From: Syngnathus acus
Lineage: Eukaryota > Chordata > Actinopteri > Syngnathiformes > Syngnathidae
Assembly (NCBI RefSeq): GCF_901709675.1
Contig: NC_051090.1
Location: 10,182,842-10,246,841, forward strand
Direction: 5' to 3'
Length of the DNA stretch: 64,000 nt
Positions 1 through 15,000 of this stretch are shown piece after piece. The notes beneath the pieces are model-generated. The model saw only the letters and a program-made list of their open reading frames with translations. It made no database searches and had not been told where the DNA came from. The stretch's first letter is position 1; every line of letters starts with the position of its first letter. A program made the translations under genes and the position numbers.

Positions 1-26
1 GTTTTGCGCATCGTGTATCCATCCAG

Positions 27-3000
27 AGGTGGAGCCAGACGAGCAGCTGCGGAGCGGCACCTACCTGCCTAACGAACTACTCCTGGGCCTCCTCCACAGC
101 AGCCTGGAGCAGGAGCTCACTGACCGCGAGATTCCCTTAACGATTGATGACCACGCTGCCTTTGTGCGCCACGTCCTGGAGCGTGAGCGTGACGGCCGCT
201 GCGCTCCCTTCCCCCTGCCCGTCATCAAGGGTGAGACCTTACCGGCCCGGCACATCACACCGGTTTTATAATGTTTTTTTCTTTCTTCCCCCCAGCAGAA
301 GATTTCACGAGGCCTCTTGATAGACAGGAAGTGATGTCAGCGTTTCACTTAAATGGCAGCAGTAAAGAGATGACGGAATCCACCAGCACTTTACAGGTAA
401 TCCTGCTCCAAAACAAAAGCAGTACTGTACGCACAAGTTTATTTTTCATGTTAGTGCGTTAGCGCACCCTGAAGCAGACAGAACAGTCTTTTTATTATGG
501 ACACAGATTTAAATGTAATTAACATGTAAAAACAAAAAACATATCTTAATGTAAATTTTGGCCAGGAAATGACTGAAAGCAGTTTCTCCCGCATTCTAAT
601 CTGTTTGTGGCGTGTTTGACCATCAGAGTTTGGCCAACGCTGACCTGGCGTATGATGAGCATTCGCTGGTGGGGCAAATCTGCTCCGTGCCCCAGTGGAG
701 ATGTTACGTCAAGCACATAAGCTCCCAGCAGATCCTGCTCACCTTTCTGCCAGCCACCTTCACAGGTGCCACATTTCTATTCCCGCCTACTGACAAACTA
801 CCACAACGTACAAACGAGTCTACGTTTTTTTCTCGCCAGATGTCCTGATGCTGATGAACTCAGATCTGGAGGCGGAACCTTTGAGTAACGTCAGCACGCA
901 AGAGGACGACACGCTGACGCCCGGCAACAAGTCACAGGCCGATTCACCGTCCGGATCCACCGGCGAGATGAGAAGAAGCTCAAGCAGCGGGCACCTCGAT
1001 GCCACATCACCCGTTGCCTCGTCACCCTTGGAAGGGCCGAGCGGACCCGGCATGCCCGCTGAAGCCCTGCCGTCGGACGGCTGGGGTAGCGGGATGTTGG
1101 AAAACCAGACCGAAACGCCCGGCTCAGGTCACTTTTCGGCAGGTGCAAGTGGACACTCACATTTTCTTCTGGTTAAAAAAAAAATGTGTGCGTTGTAGAT
1201 TTGGGCGACAAAGTTCATTTCTCTGAGCCGCAGCGCTGTGGCGTCCACAGCGGCGGCATACTGGGCCGCCAGCTGTCCCAGCAGAGCACCGGCACGCAGC
1301 TCAAGTGTCCCGTCTACGTTTACAACTGCTGCCTGGAGCTGCTCAAAGAGCAGCTGGTCCACCCCGCAGCCAACCGACATCCCCGGGACGTCTTCTTCAG
1401 GTACATCTGCGCCATTCACTTAAGACAAAAATGATTCTCGCACACCCCAAAATTCCAAACAGTCATCAAACACCACGCACAACACACATTAGGTGGGTCA
1501 GGCTACCAAAGTTTACCGTGAGTTAAATTTGTTAATAAATACCAACTCACGGTCACTGTAAAAATGTCCAGTTGTAAATGTCGATTGTGTCTTTGGTTGT
1601 CCTTGTGACTGAGTAGACCTCAAGAGGCTCAGCAGCTGCAGATGTTTCTGCAGATGAAGTCCAGGTGAGAAGAGTTGCTTGTTTTCGTCTGCGTCAGGAG
1701 TGCTTTTTCCCAACACGCACGCTGCATTTTTTCGCAACAAAAAAGAAAAGCACGTCGACTCACCCGTCACGTGATTAGGTTACACTGGGAAGGCCAATAC
1801 AAGAGCTGCATCAAGGTTTGGGAGGGACTCTTATGACTGCTGTAATGATCAAGACTAACGCCATGGAGTGGATTTTGTGGAAACACCAGCCATCAGTTGT
1901 GAAGTTTTGGAAGCATCCCAGTCAATTCCGTCCCGCTGTGTCCCGACAGGTCGCTGTCTCAGGACCGCAGCAGCCCGTCGCCTTGGACTGACCTTCTGGC
2001 ACAGCCTCACAAGCACAAGGAGCTCGCCCACTACTGCAGCCTGCTCCAGGAACACTACCAGCAGAGCTTCGCAAAAGGTGTCTGTGTATACTTTCTCAAT
2101 CACCCTGTTAATTGTCAAAGGCCATCTCTTTTTCTCTGCATGAAAGCGTGTTATAAGGGACTGTCTATCTTGTGTGTGGCGTTCAGGCGTCTACCGGAGC
2201 CTCCAGCAATCGCTCAGCATCAGCTCCCAGGATGTCCTGATAGCCATGGACTACTGCGAGGAGTCCCTGCAGGAGATTGATATCACAGCCTTCCTGCAGG
2301 CCCTGTGCGGACACATCCGGCTGTTCCGGGAGAACGGCCAGCTTCCAGCCTGGACTCAGCAACCGAAAGCCCCTGGACGGTCGGCCACCTTCATCGTCGG
2401 AGAGGCCGAGGAGGATCGAGCTGACGTCAAATCTGCCGTGACCTCCTCTTCGAGGTAAAAAGAAATAGTTTAGTTACATTAAGATTCAATTTTTTTTTTT
2501 TTAATTTCAATACCTTTCACTTTTTTCTACATTAATAATTAAATGAAAAGTTTTGAGATGCAAGACGCCAGTGAAGCCGAATCTGAAGGTCCCGCCCCTC
2601 GGGAGGTCTCCGGTAAGATGGCGGCATTCCCCTTGGACTTGCTCCAGACGCATCCTACCTGTGACGTGTGTCCGGACGTGCACAAAATAATTCAGGTGAA
2701 ATATTGCACACGAGTGAGCAGGCACATATCACGCCGTTGTTGCGCCGATAGTGAAACGCTTCAACCCTTGCAGGAAAAGTTCCTGGGGATCGTGTTCCAG
2801 TATTTCAAACCCGTGCCTTCCAATCCACATTACTTCTATTATTGCCTGCCATCTTCCAAGAAGGAGGTGAGGTCATCCACATTCACCTCCTCAAAGTCTC
2901 TTTTCATCAGGAGATGAGATTGCTACACAATTTTTACTTACGATCTGGGGAACTACCACATTTATTTTAAATGTCCAGACTGTCCAGATTTATTTTGGTA

Positions 3001-6000
3001 CATTTCTCCAATATAAAAATGCCCACCCCCACCCCACGAGACTGATGCGGTTGCTCCACAAATTTGTGCCAGTCTATGTTAATGTTTGGGAGCGCTACGC
3101 AACATTTCAGTCTATTTTTCCCTGTAAACTCTGATATGAGGTCACTCCACAATGTTGTATGCATTTATGTTACATCACGTCCGTATGAATATATGATGCG
3201 ATGTTTTGGCATCTCCAGGAGGACTCGGAGGACGGTGAAATGGAGGTGAGGCCCTGCGAAGAGATGGTGTCCGAGGCCGAGCAAGCCACTGAAGATGGTG
3301 AGCTTCATCCCAACACCTAGGATCCCGTCCCACGCTTTGTTTTCGCCTTTTGCAATACGGCACCTTGTGTTTGTAGAAATGACCTCCGGCGGCTGCATCA
3401 CCACTGAGAGCGACAACGACTTGGTGGTGGAATACAAGGAGCAGCCCAGTGGCGGCAGCATCAGGAGCCTCAGCGCCAGCGAGGACCGCTCGCACTCGGA
3501 CTCCAACACGGTCAATCAGGATCAGGACCAAGACTCCTTCAGCATCTTGGAAGAAGGAGACTCCCTGCTGGAGGCGGAGGGGCCAGAGATGGACATGCCG
3601 CCGCTCTTCCTGCACGTCACCTGCTCAGTCAGTGCCAAGAGCTGCCATGGGTCCACCCCCATACACACCCTGCCGACCTGCCTCGGTGAGTCGGGTCCAA
3701 ATATCGCCAGTGGCTCTCTTGAGAATGCAAAAATTGCCAATCTTTGTTCAAATATGTACAGCGATGCCTTCACTTGTGCGTTTAATTCATTCCCCAACAA
3801 CTTTATTGATACACAACCGACAATGCACCATTTTAGCGTGAGGGAAGGGCAAAAACACGGAAACAGTTTGTAAAATTTAGAACCTGTGAATGTTGTGCCT
3901 CCAGGTGAGATCATTTCCTGCCTGGAAGATGCCGAGGCCTCGCAGTTGCTGGACCTGAATGAGCTCTCGGTCACGCTGGACATCTTTGTCCTCACTCTTC
4001 CCGTGGAGATCGAAGTCATGGGTGACTTTCATCACAACAGGTGAAGCGGTGGCGTTCTAAGCGGCGATTAAAATACTCATTGTGTCGTGTACGTATACCC
4101 GCAGGTACACGTCTGAGAGCAGCGTGTCCTTGAACCGTTCTCCGGGTCAGCCGTCGTCGTATCGGTCGGACGACGAGTTGTCGGCCGTGCTGGAGGGACT
4201 AAAGGGGGCCGATGTGGACATGTGAGTGTGGATCTCAAAATAGAGGCAGATGATTTCATTTGTTGGCGCAGAGACAAAGGCAAAAATGTAACATGTGCTC
4301 TCCTCTGTCAGGGTCTGTGGTGAGCCTCTGTCCAAGCTTCCGCTTCCTCACAATCTGGCCATTCTAGCCACCATGGATGAGGTAAGTGTGCAGTGATGCT
4401 CTCCTGCCTATAAAGGGCAACAAACATCCTTTGCTGTTTCCTCTCCATCAGATCCGCTGGCTGCTGGAGGACGAGATCGTGTCCGCCCTGCGCCGCTCGC
4501 GCACCATCGGCCCCGCCACGCTGCTCAAGGTGGCGCAGCACGTCGTTGGCTCAGCCGGACGTCCACACTGTCGCAGTGAGGACGTCCCGCTGCAGTTTGT
4601 CTTCAGGCCCGAACAGTCGTTGGACAGGTTCAAGGAGGCAAGTTGCTCCGCTCGCCACTGCTGTTTTTGCACTCGGAAAGTAGTTGTCCCAATTACTCTG
4701 GACACAACAGGGCAGCAGAAGTTGCTGTCTGTAGTCCTGAATTTCTGTGAGTTACCCATCTTGTGTGTTTTTTTTGGTTTATTTTTAGATTTGAGACAAG
4801 GTTTTTCTTCCTCCATTTCAACTTACAAGCAACAATTTTGCAGATTCCTCCAAAAAAGAAATGTCAAGCTGTTTATTACCACTTCCACTTGTTTACTTAA
4901 TTATCTTAAGGCACCACTGCATGTGGGTTCTCCATTCCAAACTAAAAACAGTACCCTGTAATGTGTGTTGCGCTCCCTGCAGGAGTTCCGTCGCATAGCA
5001 CTCTCTGGCTATGTGCTCAAAAGCGAGCAGGACAACTTCTACTATGCGTCTTTGAGCCGGCTGCATCCTCGGAGGATGCAGAGGCTGTCAGAGAACAACA
5101 CCATAAACAGGGCAGCGCCTCAGGAAGAGTCACCCTTGGAGAGCCAGGCCGATGCCGACGACGTGGTAAGAGATTCTCATGTTTGAAGATAACGTCTGAA
5201 TATGTGAGTACTGACGAGTATCTACCGTAATTTTCGGAGTAAAAGTCGTTCCGGAATATAGGTCGCATTAGCCATAAAATGCACAATAACGTGAAAAAAA
5301 ACATAGATAAGTCACTCCGGAGTACAAGTCGCATTTTGGGGGAAATTTATTCGACAAAATCCAACACCAAGAACAGACATGAACGAGCAACAACAGGCTA
5401 AACGATAGGTATGCTCACGTGACATAAACACAAACGAAGAGCTGAGAACAGGCCTGACGTAACATTCAGAGTTATTCAAATAACTATTACATAAATAACA
5501 CGTTTATAAAACCATCTGTGTCACTCCAATTCATTAAATCCATCGATCGTCCTTTATGGAAACGATGCCACGTATGCGCCGCGCCGCTGACGTCTAAATA
5601 TTCTAAATCTTCCACAGACCCATATAACGATATATAAAGTATATATCAAATAACTATCACATAAACCATAAACCATCTGTGTCACTCCAAATCATTAAAT
5701 CCATCGATCAAATTCCTCGTCCTTTGTCAACAACGCCGCGCGTGCGCCCTGACGTCAGCCTCGTCGTTATTCCACAGATCTAGTATAAAACTATATTATA
5801 GCGTTAACAAAGTACAAGGAAAGAGGACCGGGCGTGCGTAAAAGCCATGTCCGAGCCCCATCCACCGTCCCCGGACAGCCACCCGGCCGAGCGCCGGCCC
5901 ACGACTTCCATCCACGGAGGTGAAAGAGAGGTCCGTAGAGTAGGACCGGGCGTGCGTGAAAGCCATAATAGTTTTTCAAACCTTCTGTGTCACTCCAAAT

Positions 6001-9000
6001 CATTAAATCCTTCAAACTCTTCGTCCTCCGTGTCACTTACAAACAAAGCCGCTAATGATGCCGGTAGTACGTGGGGCCCTTCGTCATCCTGTGATCGAAT
6101 CTTTGTCCTTTATGTAAACAACCGCCGCGCCACTGACGTCACTTGAAATTCAAATTACAGCAATCCCTTGCTACATCGTGGTTCGTTTATCGCAGTTTAA
6201 CTTTTTTTTTTTTTTTTTTTTAAATTTTGAAAATTTGTGAAAAAATTCATATATAAGTCGCTCCTCAGTATAAGTCACCCCCCCACCCAAACTATGAAAA
6301 AAACGCGACTTATAGTCCGAAAATTACGGTAATATAATTGTGAAGCTATCACGGGAGTCGCCCCTTTATAATGTCCCATTATCCACTGTGAATGTTAGAT
6401 AGAGTGAGGAAAAAAGATAAAAATGAAGACACGTCAGGGACTCGAACCAATTATACAAATTGTTTGACCCGCAGGTCGCCAACGTCACTGCTGAAACCAA
6501 CGGAGAGGCCATGGTGGAGGTCAGCGAGCCGGTCGTGAAGAGCGATGGTGGTAACACGCAGAGTTCGGTGAGCCTTCAGATGTTGAACGAGCTCACCTCA
6601 CCCCCCAAGACCCCCTCCAACATCAGCCTAGCTGAGTCGGTGCAGTCGGCCTCTCAAAGTGAGTCCACCCCATAGCGCAGAATAGGCCTGAGCACTGTTT
6701 CGAAATTCAGTGTGAGCCAGACAAGGTCCAATGTGTCGCCCCAAATAAGCAATATGCTTATTGCTTCATCCAACCCTCCAATCTTGTTTAGAGGTGCTGA
6801 GCACTAAACATTTTCGCAGGCTTCGGCAAGTTGAGGCCGAGTCGTGTGCAGAGCATCATCTCAAGCCAAGGAAGTTTGGATTCTGACATGCAAGGTGAGT
6901 TCGAAATCCATCAAAAAAGGATCTCATGCTCACTTACGTATGTGTTGTTACATTATACATATCAAATGCATGGAGCCCTTGCATCAAACCCTGTGGAACT
7001 CCCCTCATTTACATATTGCTCAGGGTTCTTTTTTTTTTTTTTTCTTTCAGGCTACGATGGCGGTAGCAGCGACTCAGAGTGTGAGAGTCCCACCCTGGAT
7101 GAGCAGGAGAGTCAGACCCCACTGATGCCCGACTTCTGGCTCATAGCTAAGATCTACCCGGACAGAGTCAAAGTCTACTCGCATTCCAGGTGAGACTGGT
7201 CCTCAGGAACCTTCCAAACATTACTCATGGTTTGTGTGTGAGCCAGAAAGTTGTAGCTTTATGTTGAATGTTTGCAGGAGTGTGAGTGAGGAACAGGAGT
7301 TGAGCATGAAGGAGCAGGAGAGCAGGGAGGACAAGCACGAGCTGCCGGAATATTTACAACTGCACCAGCTGGTGGTGAAGAAGATAGGAGAGCTGTGTCG
7401 CAGAGTCAACCAGCGCATGCTGCTGCAGGACCTTCATGACAGCCACATGTGCAACTCCCTCCTGGTGGCAGAGAGCGAGGAGGACATCTGGAAGAGCGAG
7501 TCTGCGTACAGGCAGAGGCGCAACCCCTCAGACGGTCAGTCGCTGTCCGCCGTCTCCGTGCTTTGACGTTCGGAAGTGAACGGCGCTTTGTGTCGTAGAT
7601 TACCACGCTGAGGAGAGCTACCAGGCCAGAGATTACCTGGCCGCCACAATGCAATTCATCCCAGGACACTTTTCCTGCGAGGTGGTGTGGAGCACCATCA
7701 TCCACATACACCCAAGACTTAAGATGGGATCTAACATGGGCGTGTCCAGAGGTAGGCAAGTCTATGATCAAGAAACACAGCAAATCACATCTTGCACTCA
7801 GATGCTGCATGAGTGTCTTTGATTTTTCTTTTTGTCATCTCAGCCATCCAGGCTTTACGCTCCGTGCTCAACTCCTTCTGCGTGGGCAACAGGAAGAACA
7901 TGTATGTCTACCAGGAGCGTACCACCAAATCCGTCTTCTACCTCAGGTTGGTGACACCTCTCAGCGAACACGTCTTGCTCATCTGTTGCCTTTCCCAAAC
8001 CTCGCAATTCATCTTGGTCATTGATTTACGCAGACTTTATGAGACGTCTCAAGTGGGGAAATACTCCGACGTGGACGGTGGGCTCCACACGTCTCGCTCC
8101 CTCAGCCTGTCCAGAAGTCAGGAGCCGCTGTTCTCTGAAGACCTCTTGGTACATTCAAAAAAGAAAATCTTTTCATGCCTCGAGCTCAATGTTGAAATCT
8201 TTCCAATCTTTTCAAAAGTTGGATCTATTCCTGTTTTGTCATAGTTTTTGACAAACGAATTACATAGATTTGTCTGATTGCTCCCAAATTGAACACACTC
8301 TCAGGGTTCCAGGTCGTCTCTGGAGGGTTCTCGTCCAGTGGGCCAGGTGGACAAGCACATCCTGCTGCTCGTGCATGGTGTGGGCAACGCAGGTAACAGG
8401 CGACCCGTCTTAGCTGTCACCGTCACGTCAAAGAAATTCCACTGAATATTGTCTGTGCTCCATAGGTCCTGAGATTACAGACGAGCTGGTGAAGGTCCTG
8501 CGCAAACGTCTGGATGAAACCACGCTGGACATGATCACCCTCATGCTCGTCAGGAACTGCAAACTGACACCCGCTGACGTGGAGGTGCTCGAATGTCTAA
8601 CTGTTGTATTCTAAATCTGAATTGTGGGCCAAACTGGTACCACGGAAGCATATATGGCATAGCACGCCTCGCTACCATCGCGAGCTGTGTAAAGAGCAAT
8701 CGAAAGAAACTCGTGCCGCTTCACCTGCTTTTGTTCAGTTCATCCAGCCGTCGGGCTCTCCCTCAAGCGAGGTGATGGCGTTCGGCCTCCCCGCCTTCTG
8801 TCTCCCGTGGCTTTCGGCCGTGTCTCACTACCTCCGCCAGAACTTGCTCATCTTCCTGCATGTGCCCAAGTACACAGACAGCAACACGGCGCACCACTTC
8901 AAGGTAACGCCTCGACCGCTTTGAAACTTGTTGTCCTCAAAGTCATTTTGATGAAGTAAATAACTGACTGGGCCTATTTTTGATCACACTGAAAGTTTTC

Positions 9001-12000
9001 AGTCAAAACAGCCTTTTGAATTAAAGGCCAATTATCTTCAGTATACAAGAAGTTGCTATCTTTCACATTTTGCCATAACCTTGATAAATAAAAATGTCCA
9101 CCTCAAATTGACCGTATGCATCTCCTTTCTGCAGCATTGCTTTCATTCGAACGCCGACGTAGCGGATGGCGACATCTACCTTTACAACAAGCCCGGAGGT
9201 CAGGGGACTGGAGGCAAAGGTACACCCCCTTTCGAATTACATAGTTCCAATGTTTGACTTGCTTGAATACATTTCTGATGGTCAGAAACCTAACCCCCCT
9301 CTCAACCTCACAGACATAAATGCTATTTTGATCATGTGCACTGATGACAAATCATCCGACCTGACAGGAATCGCCTGCATTACTCTGACGTTCGTGGATG
9401 CCGTAGGACGTCCCCTTCAGGCCCCTGTCCAAGACTGCGGCAGGCACACTGACAATTGTTCCATTCCGCTGCAGCCTGAATACTTTGAACGCTTAACCAC
9501 CGTGCTGAAAGTGAAAGCCGATTCTGCGCACGTCGGCTGGAGCCAAGGTCAGGCCTTGCGTTTTATTTTGAAATTGCTTCCAAATATGAGCAGGGCAATC
9601 TTTGAGGCGTGCTTCACCACTGTTACTTTTCCTTTTAGTTTTCTTTTGCTTCAGTTTTGGAGATCTTTTTGAATGTGACACTTTCTGGATTTGAATAAAT
9701 ATTTAGAGGCGGTATCAGCGCCACTGCTGGTGCGCTTCGACGTGTGGGAGCAAGGCAATGTGAGCCCGGCGCAGCTGGCCGACAAACTACAGGGGGCGCT
9801 GCGCCACGCCCTGTGCGATGTGCTCATGGAGTTGCGGGTGCTGCCCAACCCGCTCTGTCTGCCCTGCGCCAACGTGCACGCCACCTGCAAGGACACTAAA
9901 GGTAGCACCGCGACGCCAACATACAAACGCCTACAAAGTTAGCTATTGGCTATCATAGCTATTGCTCATTAGGTATCCTGAAGCTCCTCTATTGCCCCTC
10001 TTCCTTTTTTAATATATCTAAAATAGGTATTTTTATTGTCAATTATATACTAATTAATTTTTCAGTATTTCCAAACAGTGTCCGACACAGGTCAACTCGT
10101 ATTGTCCTCTTTATTTTGTGTTCCATCAAAATCTCGATTGCTTTTGATTTCCAATGTACAGGCGCGTTGAGTCTGCCCGAGGCCAAAGACACTCCCCGGC
10201 AGCGTAGCGGCTCTCGGGTGTTCAGAAGCAGTCCCTCGCCCATCACTTTGGCGCACCCCGGCAGCGCCAGTGGCACCGCTGGCATGCCAGCATCCAGCAC
10301 ACCCGAGTCCACGACACCCACGGGAAGAAGCACGCGCCGCAGCTTCTGGGACATTCTGGTATGTTGGTGCAAAATGCTCACAACTTAGCTAGTTAGCACA
10401 AGGAATCTTATTTCTCCCTTATTCTAGGCCTTTTAAATATGGAACAAAATATTTGCACTTCCCATGATGAGCGTGTTAAACCTCGGCCCCAACTTGTTGC
10501 TGTTTTTTGTGGCCACAGAGCAAACCCGACTCGTCAGAACTGGGCAGCCCAAAAACCACGGATGACATTGTGCCGGAGCGAGGCGAAGAGGGTCGCGCGA
10601 CACGCCGCCGCCACAAGACGGACAGCGTCAAGCAGCAGTGGTCGCAAGAGAGGCTCAGCGAGCTGGAACAGGCACAAAGGTACGCAAGGTTGGACGTGCT
10701 TTCGTTGGCAAAAAAAAAGAAAATGTACGAGACCAGGCTGGACAAACTTTGGGACGGTTGGGCCTGTTTTATTTATTGTCTTTACAATACATAAATATAA
10801 AATTGTATCTATGACTTACCTACTTTCATTTATTTATTTTTTTTCCCAATACACTTTTTATTCACAATTTTTCCATGTACAACAGTCATGAACAATTTCA
10901 CAAAATATGTCTTACATGGTATTTCTTTACAAAAATGTACAAATAATGAAATAATGAAGTAGCAAAATCCAGAATGTAAAAATATGTATCTCAAACAGTT
11001 TGCCTATTATATGTTTAAATCAACTTAAAAGAACAAAACAAAACAGCTTCTCTTTATATGTAATATTGCAACTGGCAAAATGAGTGTTTCCTGCAGGGGC
11101 TCAAAAGTCAACAAGGTTATCAGAAAAGTCCAAGTCTTTTATGAAATTACTTTCATTTATTTTTATTAAAGAAATGTGTTTCTAATATTCATTTTTTACA
11201 GCAAATTTTGTAATGAGTTTGTTTTACATTATTTCTAATATTTGTGTTTTTAAACCAATGTATTATTGAAAATGTTTATTTTACTGATATTCCTATCACT
11301 GACAATAACTCATCTCAGCAATTTAAACAAATTCAAACAAATTTAATTAATTTGAGTACAATTTATTAAGCAATTATTTATTCATTTTTACAAATCTCTT
11401 TATTTAGTTTTATTATGATTAACCAATTAACCAATTGGGGGGGTGCAAACTCTCATGTCAGTGAGATTTTTGGAAGCAGTCAAATCTCATTCACCAGGAG
11501 GAAAACTTTTGATGTTGCAGGAGGCAAACCTGCCAGCTGGATGAGGGCGATGTGGGCGCTCTGCATCCCGTCTACCAGTTAACCTGCGAGCCCTGGATCA
11601 CCTTCATGGCCGAGCTTGGTATGCCGTAATCTCCTCAAATCACTTCTTTTTTTAATTCCAAAATTTATGATTCCGTTTCCCCTGTCCAGGCTGCCCGTCT
11701 ATTCAGCAGTGCTCGGCCGACGTGGCGTCCCACTTCTTGCTGCCGTCCATCTTGACCGAGCTGGTCAATCTGGTGGGATCGTTGGCTGCCGAGACCAGCG
11801 TCAAGGTCTTTGCCAAGACCAGGTCAGTGCTCGTTACGGACAAAATGCACACGGCAAAAAGTCACCAACGGAAGAAAATTCATGCAGCATGTCACTTATG
11901 TCTGCTTCCAGATGTCCCGTATCGGGGGACATCTTTGTTCCTTTGTCTGCCGTGCAAAATCCATGGCGTCCACTCGAGGCATCCCGCAGCTTCATCGTCA

Positions 12001-15000
12001 TCGGGAGGAACTTCCAGCAGTGGTACTGCAGCACCGAGCAAGGTAAACGCGAGGCAACCGAACCGTGTACGTAACCGCTCGTCACTTTGTCACTCGCATC
12101 TGTCGTCATGTGTACGCGTCTAACATGCGCCTGCCCGTGTGTCATCTTAACATGACTTTGTGTTGAGCCGTGTCTTCTCTGTCTCTTGTCGCACGTCTTG
12201 TGTCCGTCCCGTCTTTCCATCTCGCGTCGGCCGCAGACGACAGTTTAGAGGAGGAAAACATGGCGCAGCTTAATAGGTTCACACGTAAGTATGACTTTCG
12301 TTTCATTTGTGTTTTGCAGCGCAACCCCACACTCAAGTTTTAGTTCATGGTCAGGTCGGCAGTAGTTCATCACTTTTCTGTCACTCTGACGTATTTTGGA
12401 GACTGTGGTTTACAGACCTTGTGTAACGGTCCTTCAGAAATGTCCTTGACTCCACCGTCCGTGTCCCTCTAACTGTGTTCAGCTCACAAAGGCCTCCAGC
12501 GATTTGAGGCATCTGAGCAGCAGCAGCAGGGTGACTGCTCCAGCCTCTCGGGCCAGCAGCAGCAGCAGACAGGCTGGACGTCAGCACCGGCGCCCCGCCA
12601 GAGGTTCCTCCTCATCCGCATCTTGGACAAAAAGGTGACAGAGTTTGGACGCGTAAACTGGAATTTGCTGTAACTTCCTCCAATTTGATGCACTACATGT
12701 GGCCCACCTGCAGGTGACGCTATACAGCTACAACTGGTCGCTGGACCTGGGCGCCTCGCTCAGCCGCGAGTTGGTGCGCCTGGTCAAGTGGCAGAACGCC
12801 CGGGCCCACGTGCTGCACTGCCTGCTCAGCCAGAAGATGGGCCTGTTCCATCACCACTGCTTTTCCGACGCGCCTCTGCACGAGATCAATTCCAAGCGGG
12901 TAAGTGGCAGCCGCTCACGGACGTCTGCCGGCCGGCGCTTCTGCCAGCTGAGGTGGAAGCGACCTGTAAGGGCAGCATCTGCTTCACAGGCCGCGCCGGG
13001 TGGCAGGTCCCGCGGCCCCTCGCATACAGCTGTTGTGGCCCCTGGAAGCCAAATCTTGTCCTTAAAAAAAGTCATTCCTACAAGATGCACAATGTCAATA
13101 TTGAAGTTTGCCAGAGCGACATGAAATCATGCAGCCGCTGTGTTCAATCATTCCTCACAGCTTGAGCATTTGTCATGTTTCATCTTGCTTGGTTGGTCAT
13201 CTTATCACACATAGAAGAAGTGACTGCGAAATGAGTTCATATATGAAAACGTGTCACAGCTGTATTGATGAGTCATCACCAAAAGAAGCGTTGTGTTCAG
13301 ATTTGCTCCGCATTCAATCGATTTCAGCTCGGACTTGTTTCCTTTTCGTTTCCTCTTCTGAGAGCCTCAGCAAAAAACACAGCCGCTGCTTTTCTGTTTG
13401 ACATGCGGTGACGGGCTGATTTTTGTGATATTACTGCAGTCAAATGCGGAACACAGCTTGCCGGTGCTGCTCCGATGCATTTGTGTAAATGCGGGCAAAA
13501 TTCCAACAAAGCTGGGAGAAACCTTGAAACTATAGTTTGAACTTTAAGCGTGGATGCGTAGATGTTAAATTGTCTGGTCGACCAATCAGTTCAAATAACG
13601 TGATTGGTGGTTGTTGAGTTCGAGTTTTCGGAATTTGACGTTTGTAACATTTAATATGCTGTAATGAGTCACATTGTCATCATGGATACAATTTGTGAGG
13701 GGGAAAATGGATTTACCGTTTTTTTCCATGTATAATGCGCAAAATTTAACTAATTTATTGTCCTAAAATCTGGGGTGCGCATTATACATGGGTACAATTT
13801 TTATTTTTTTTTTGAAGAAGAAAATCATGGTACAACAATTTTTGAAGAAAATCTTGTCACGGATGGAGTGTGGAAAGGAGCGGGGCGACCAAGTACAGCT
13901 TGGACCAGGGTTTATTGGAGGAACTCAAAACACAGACTTGGTAAACTAATTGTGATAAATAACTGGAACATCACTCAAATATTGGTGATCCCGTTGAGAG
14001 TCTCACATATTTCTTCGCTATCGAGTTTGCTACTGCATGCGCAGTGATACTGACCAGCAGAATAACATCCGGTTGTTCCCAAAGATGATCTTTTTTCTGA
14101 AATAATTTTACGTTTACGGACTTAAGTAACCCGGCCGGGTCATACCAAAGACTATAAAAATGGGACCCATTGCCTCCCTGCTTGGCACTCAGCATTAAGG
14201 GTTGGAATTGGGGGGTTAGATCACCAAATGATTCCCGAGCGCGGCGCCGCTGCTGCTCACTGCTCCCCTCTCCCCCAAGGGATGGATCAAAATCACACGG
14301 GGATGGGTCAAATGCAGAGGACAAATTTCACCACACCCAGATGCGTGTGTGACGATCATTGGGACTTTAAAAAAAGAAAGAAAAAAAAAAAAAGTCAAAA
14401 TTTGGGTCCGTATTATACATGGGTACAGGCTTTTTTCCAGCATCGACGTGCCATTTTTAGGGTGCGTATTATACATGGGGGCGCATTATACATGGAAAAA
14501 AACGGTAATCAATTTTGGGCTAAATGAAAAACAAAGTGAAGTGGCGTTTTCCACTGTTTCTCTTTTCAAGACTTTTTGAATTTTGAGGAACAAACAAAAT
14601 TAACTGAATCCAGTTTGTGGTCAGGCAAAGTAGCATATTGTGAGTAAGTACTTGAGATTTACTGGAGCAGCATCTTCCAGCAAATTGCCCTTTAAGTGCC
14701 CCCTCCCTTCCCGCGAGCCCCCTGCGGCCAATTACCAAGCGCAAAGAACTTTAGTTTTCCCTCTGATGGCCTTCAAGGCCGCGTCACTAAAGAGCTCGGA
14801 CAGGAAGCAGAGTCAGAGCGGCAGAAAATTTGCCTGAATCGGCCTTCATCTGTCACGGCCGTGACGGGAGGCGAAGGGGGGGCACCGACCGGGCCTCCTC
14901 TGCCTCTGCGGCTCCTCCCGCCCAGGGGCTGCCGCTGCGCTCTGCCTCGTCGGCCCCGAGCTGCTCGGCTGAGCTAACGCGCCCCAAAGTTGCTCGACAA

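Noticed and set aside
1816-1962. Open frame ([12 protein letters not shown]...) joined to the szt2 exon at 1963
   Set aside because: It reaches a stop when carried into the well-supported exon; the acceptor at 1961-1962 restores phase 0 with exon 1779-1815, so this stretch reads as intron.
9232-9360. Extension of the szt2 exon at 9368 upstream
   Set aside because: A continuous frame exists, but exon 9135-9219 ends at a donor and 9368 has a good acceptor in matching phase.
14690-14980. Extra szt2 exon in the large intron
   Set aside because: GC-rich and open on several frames, but no acceptor/donor pair fits phase 0 between exons 12714-12899 and 15246-15501, and the residues are low complexity.
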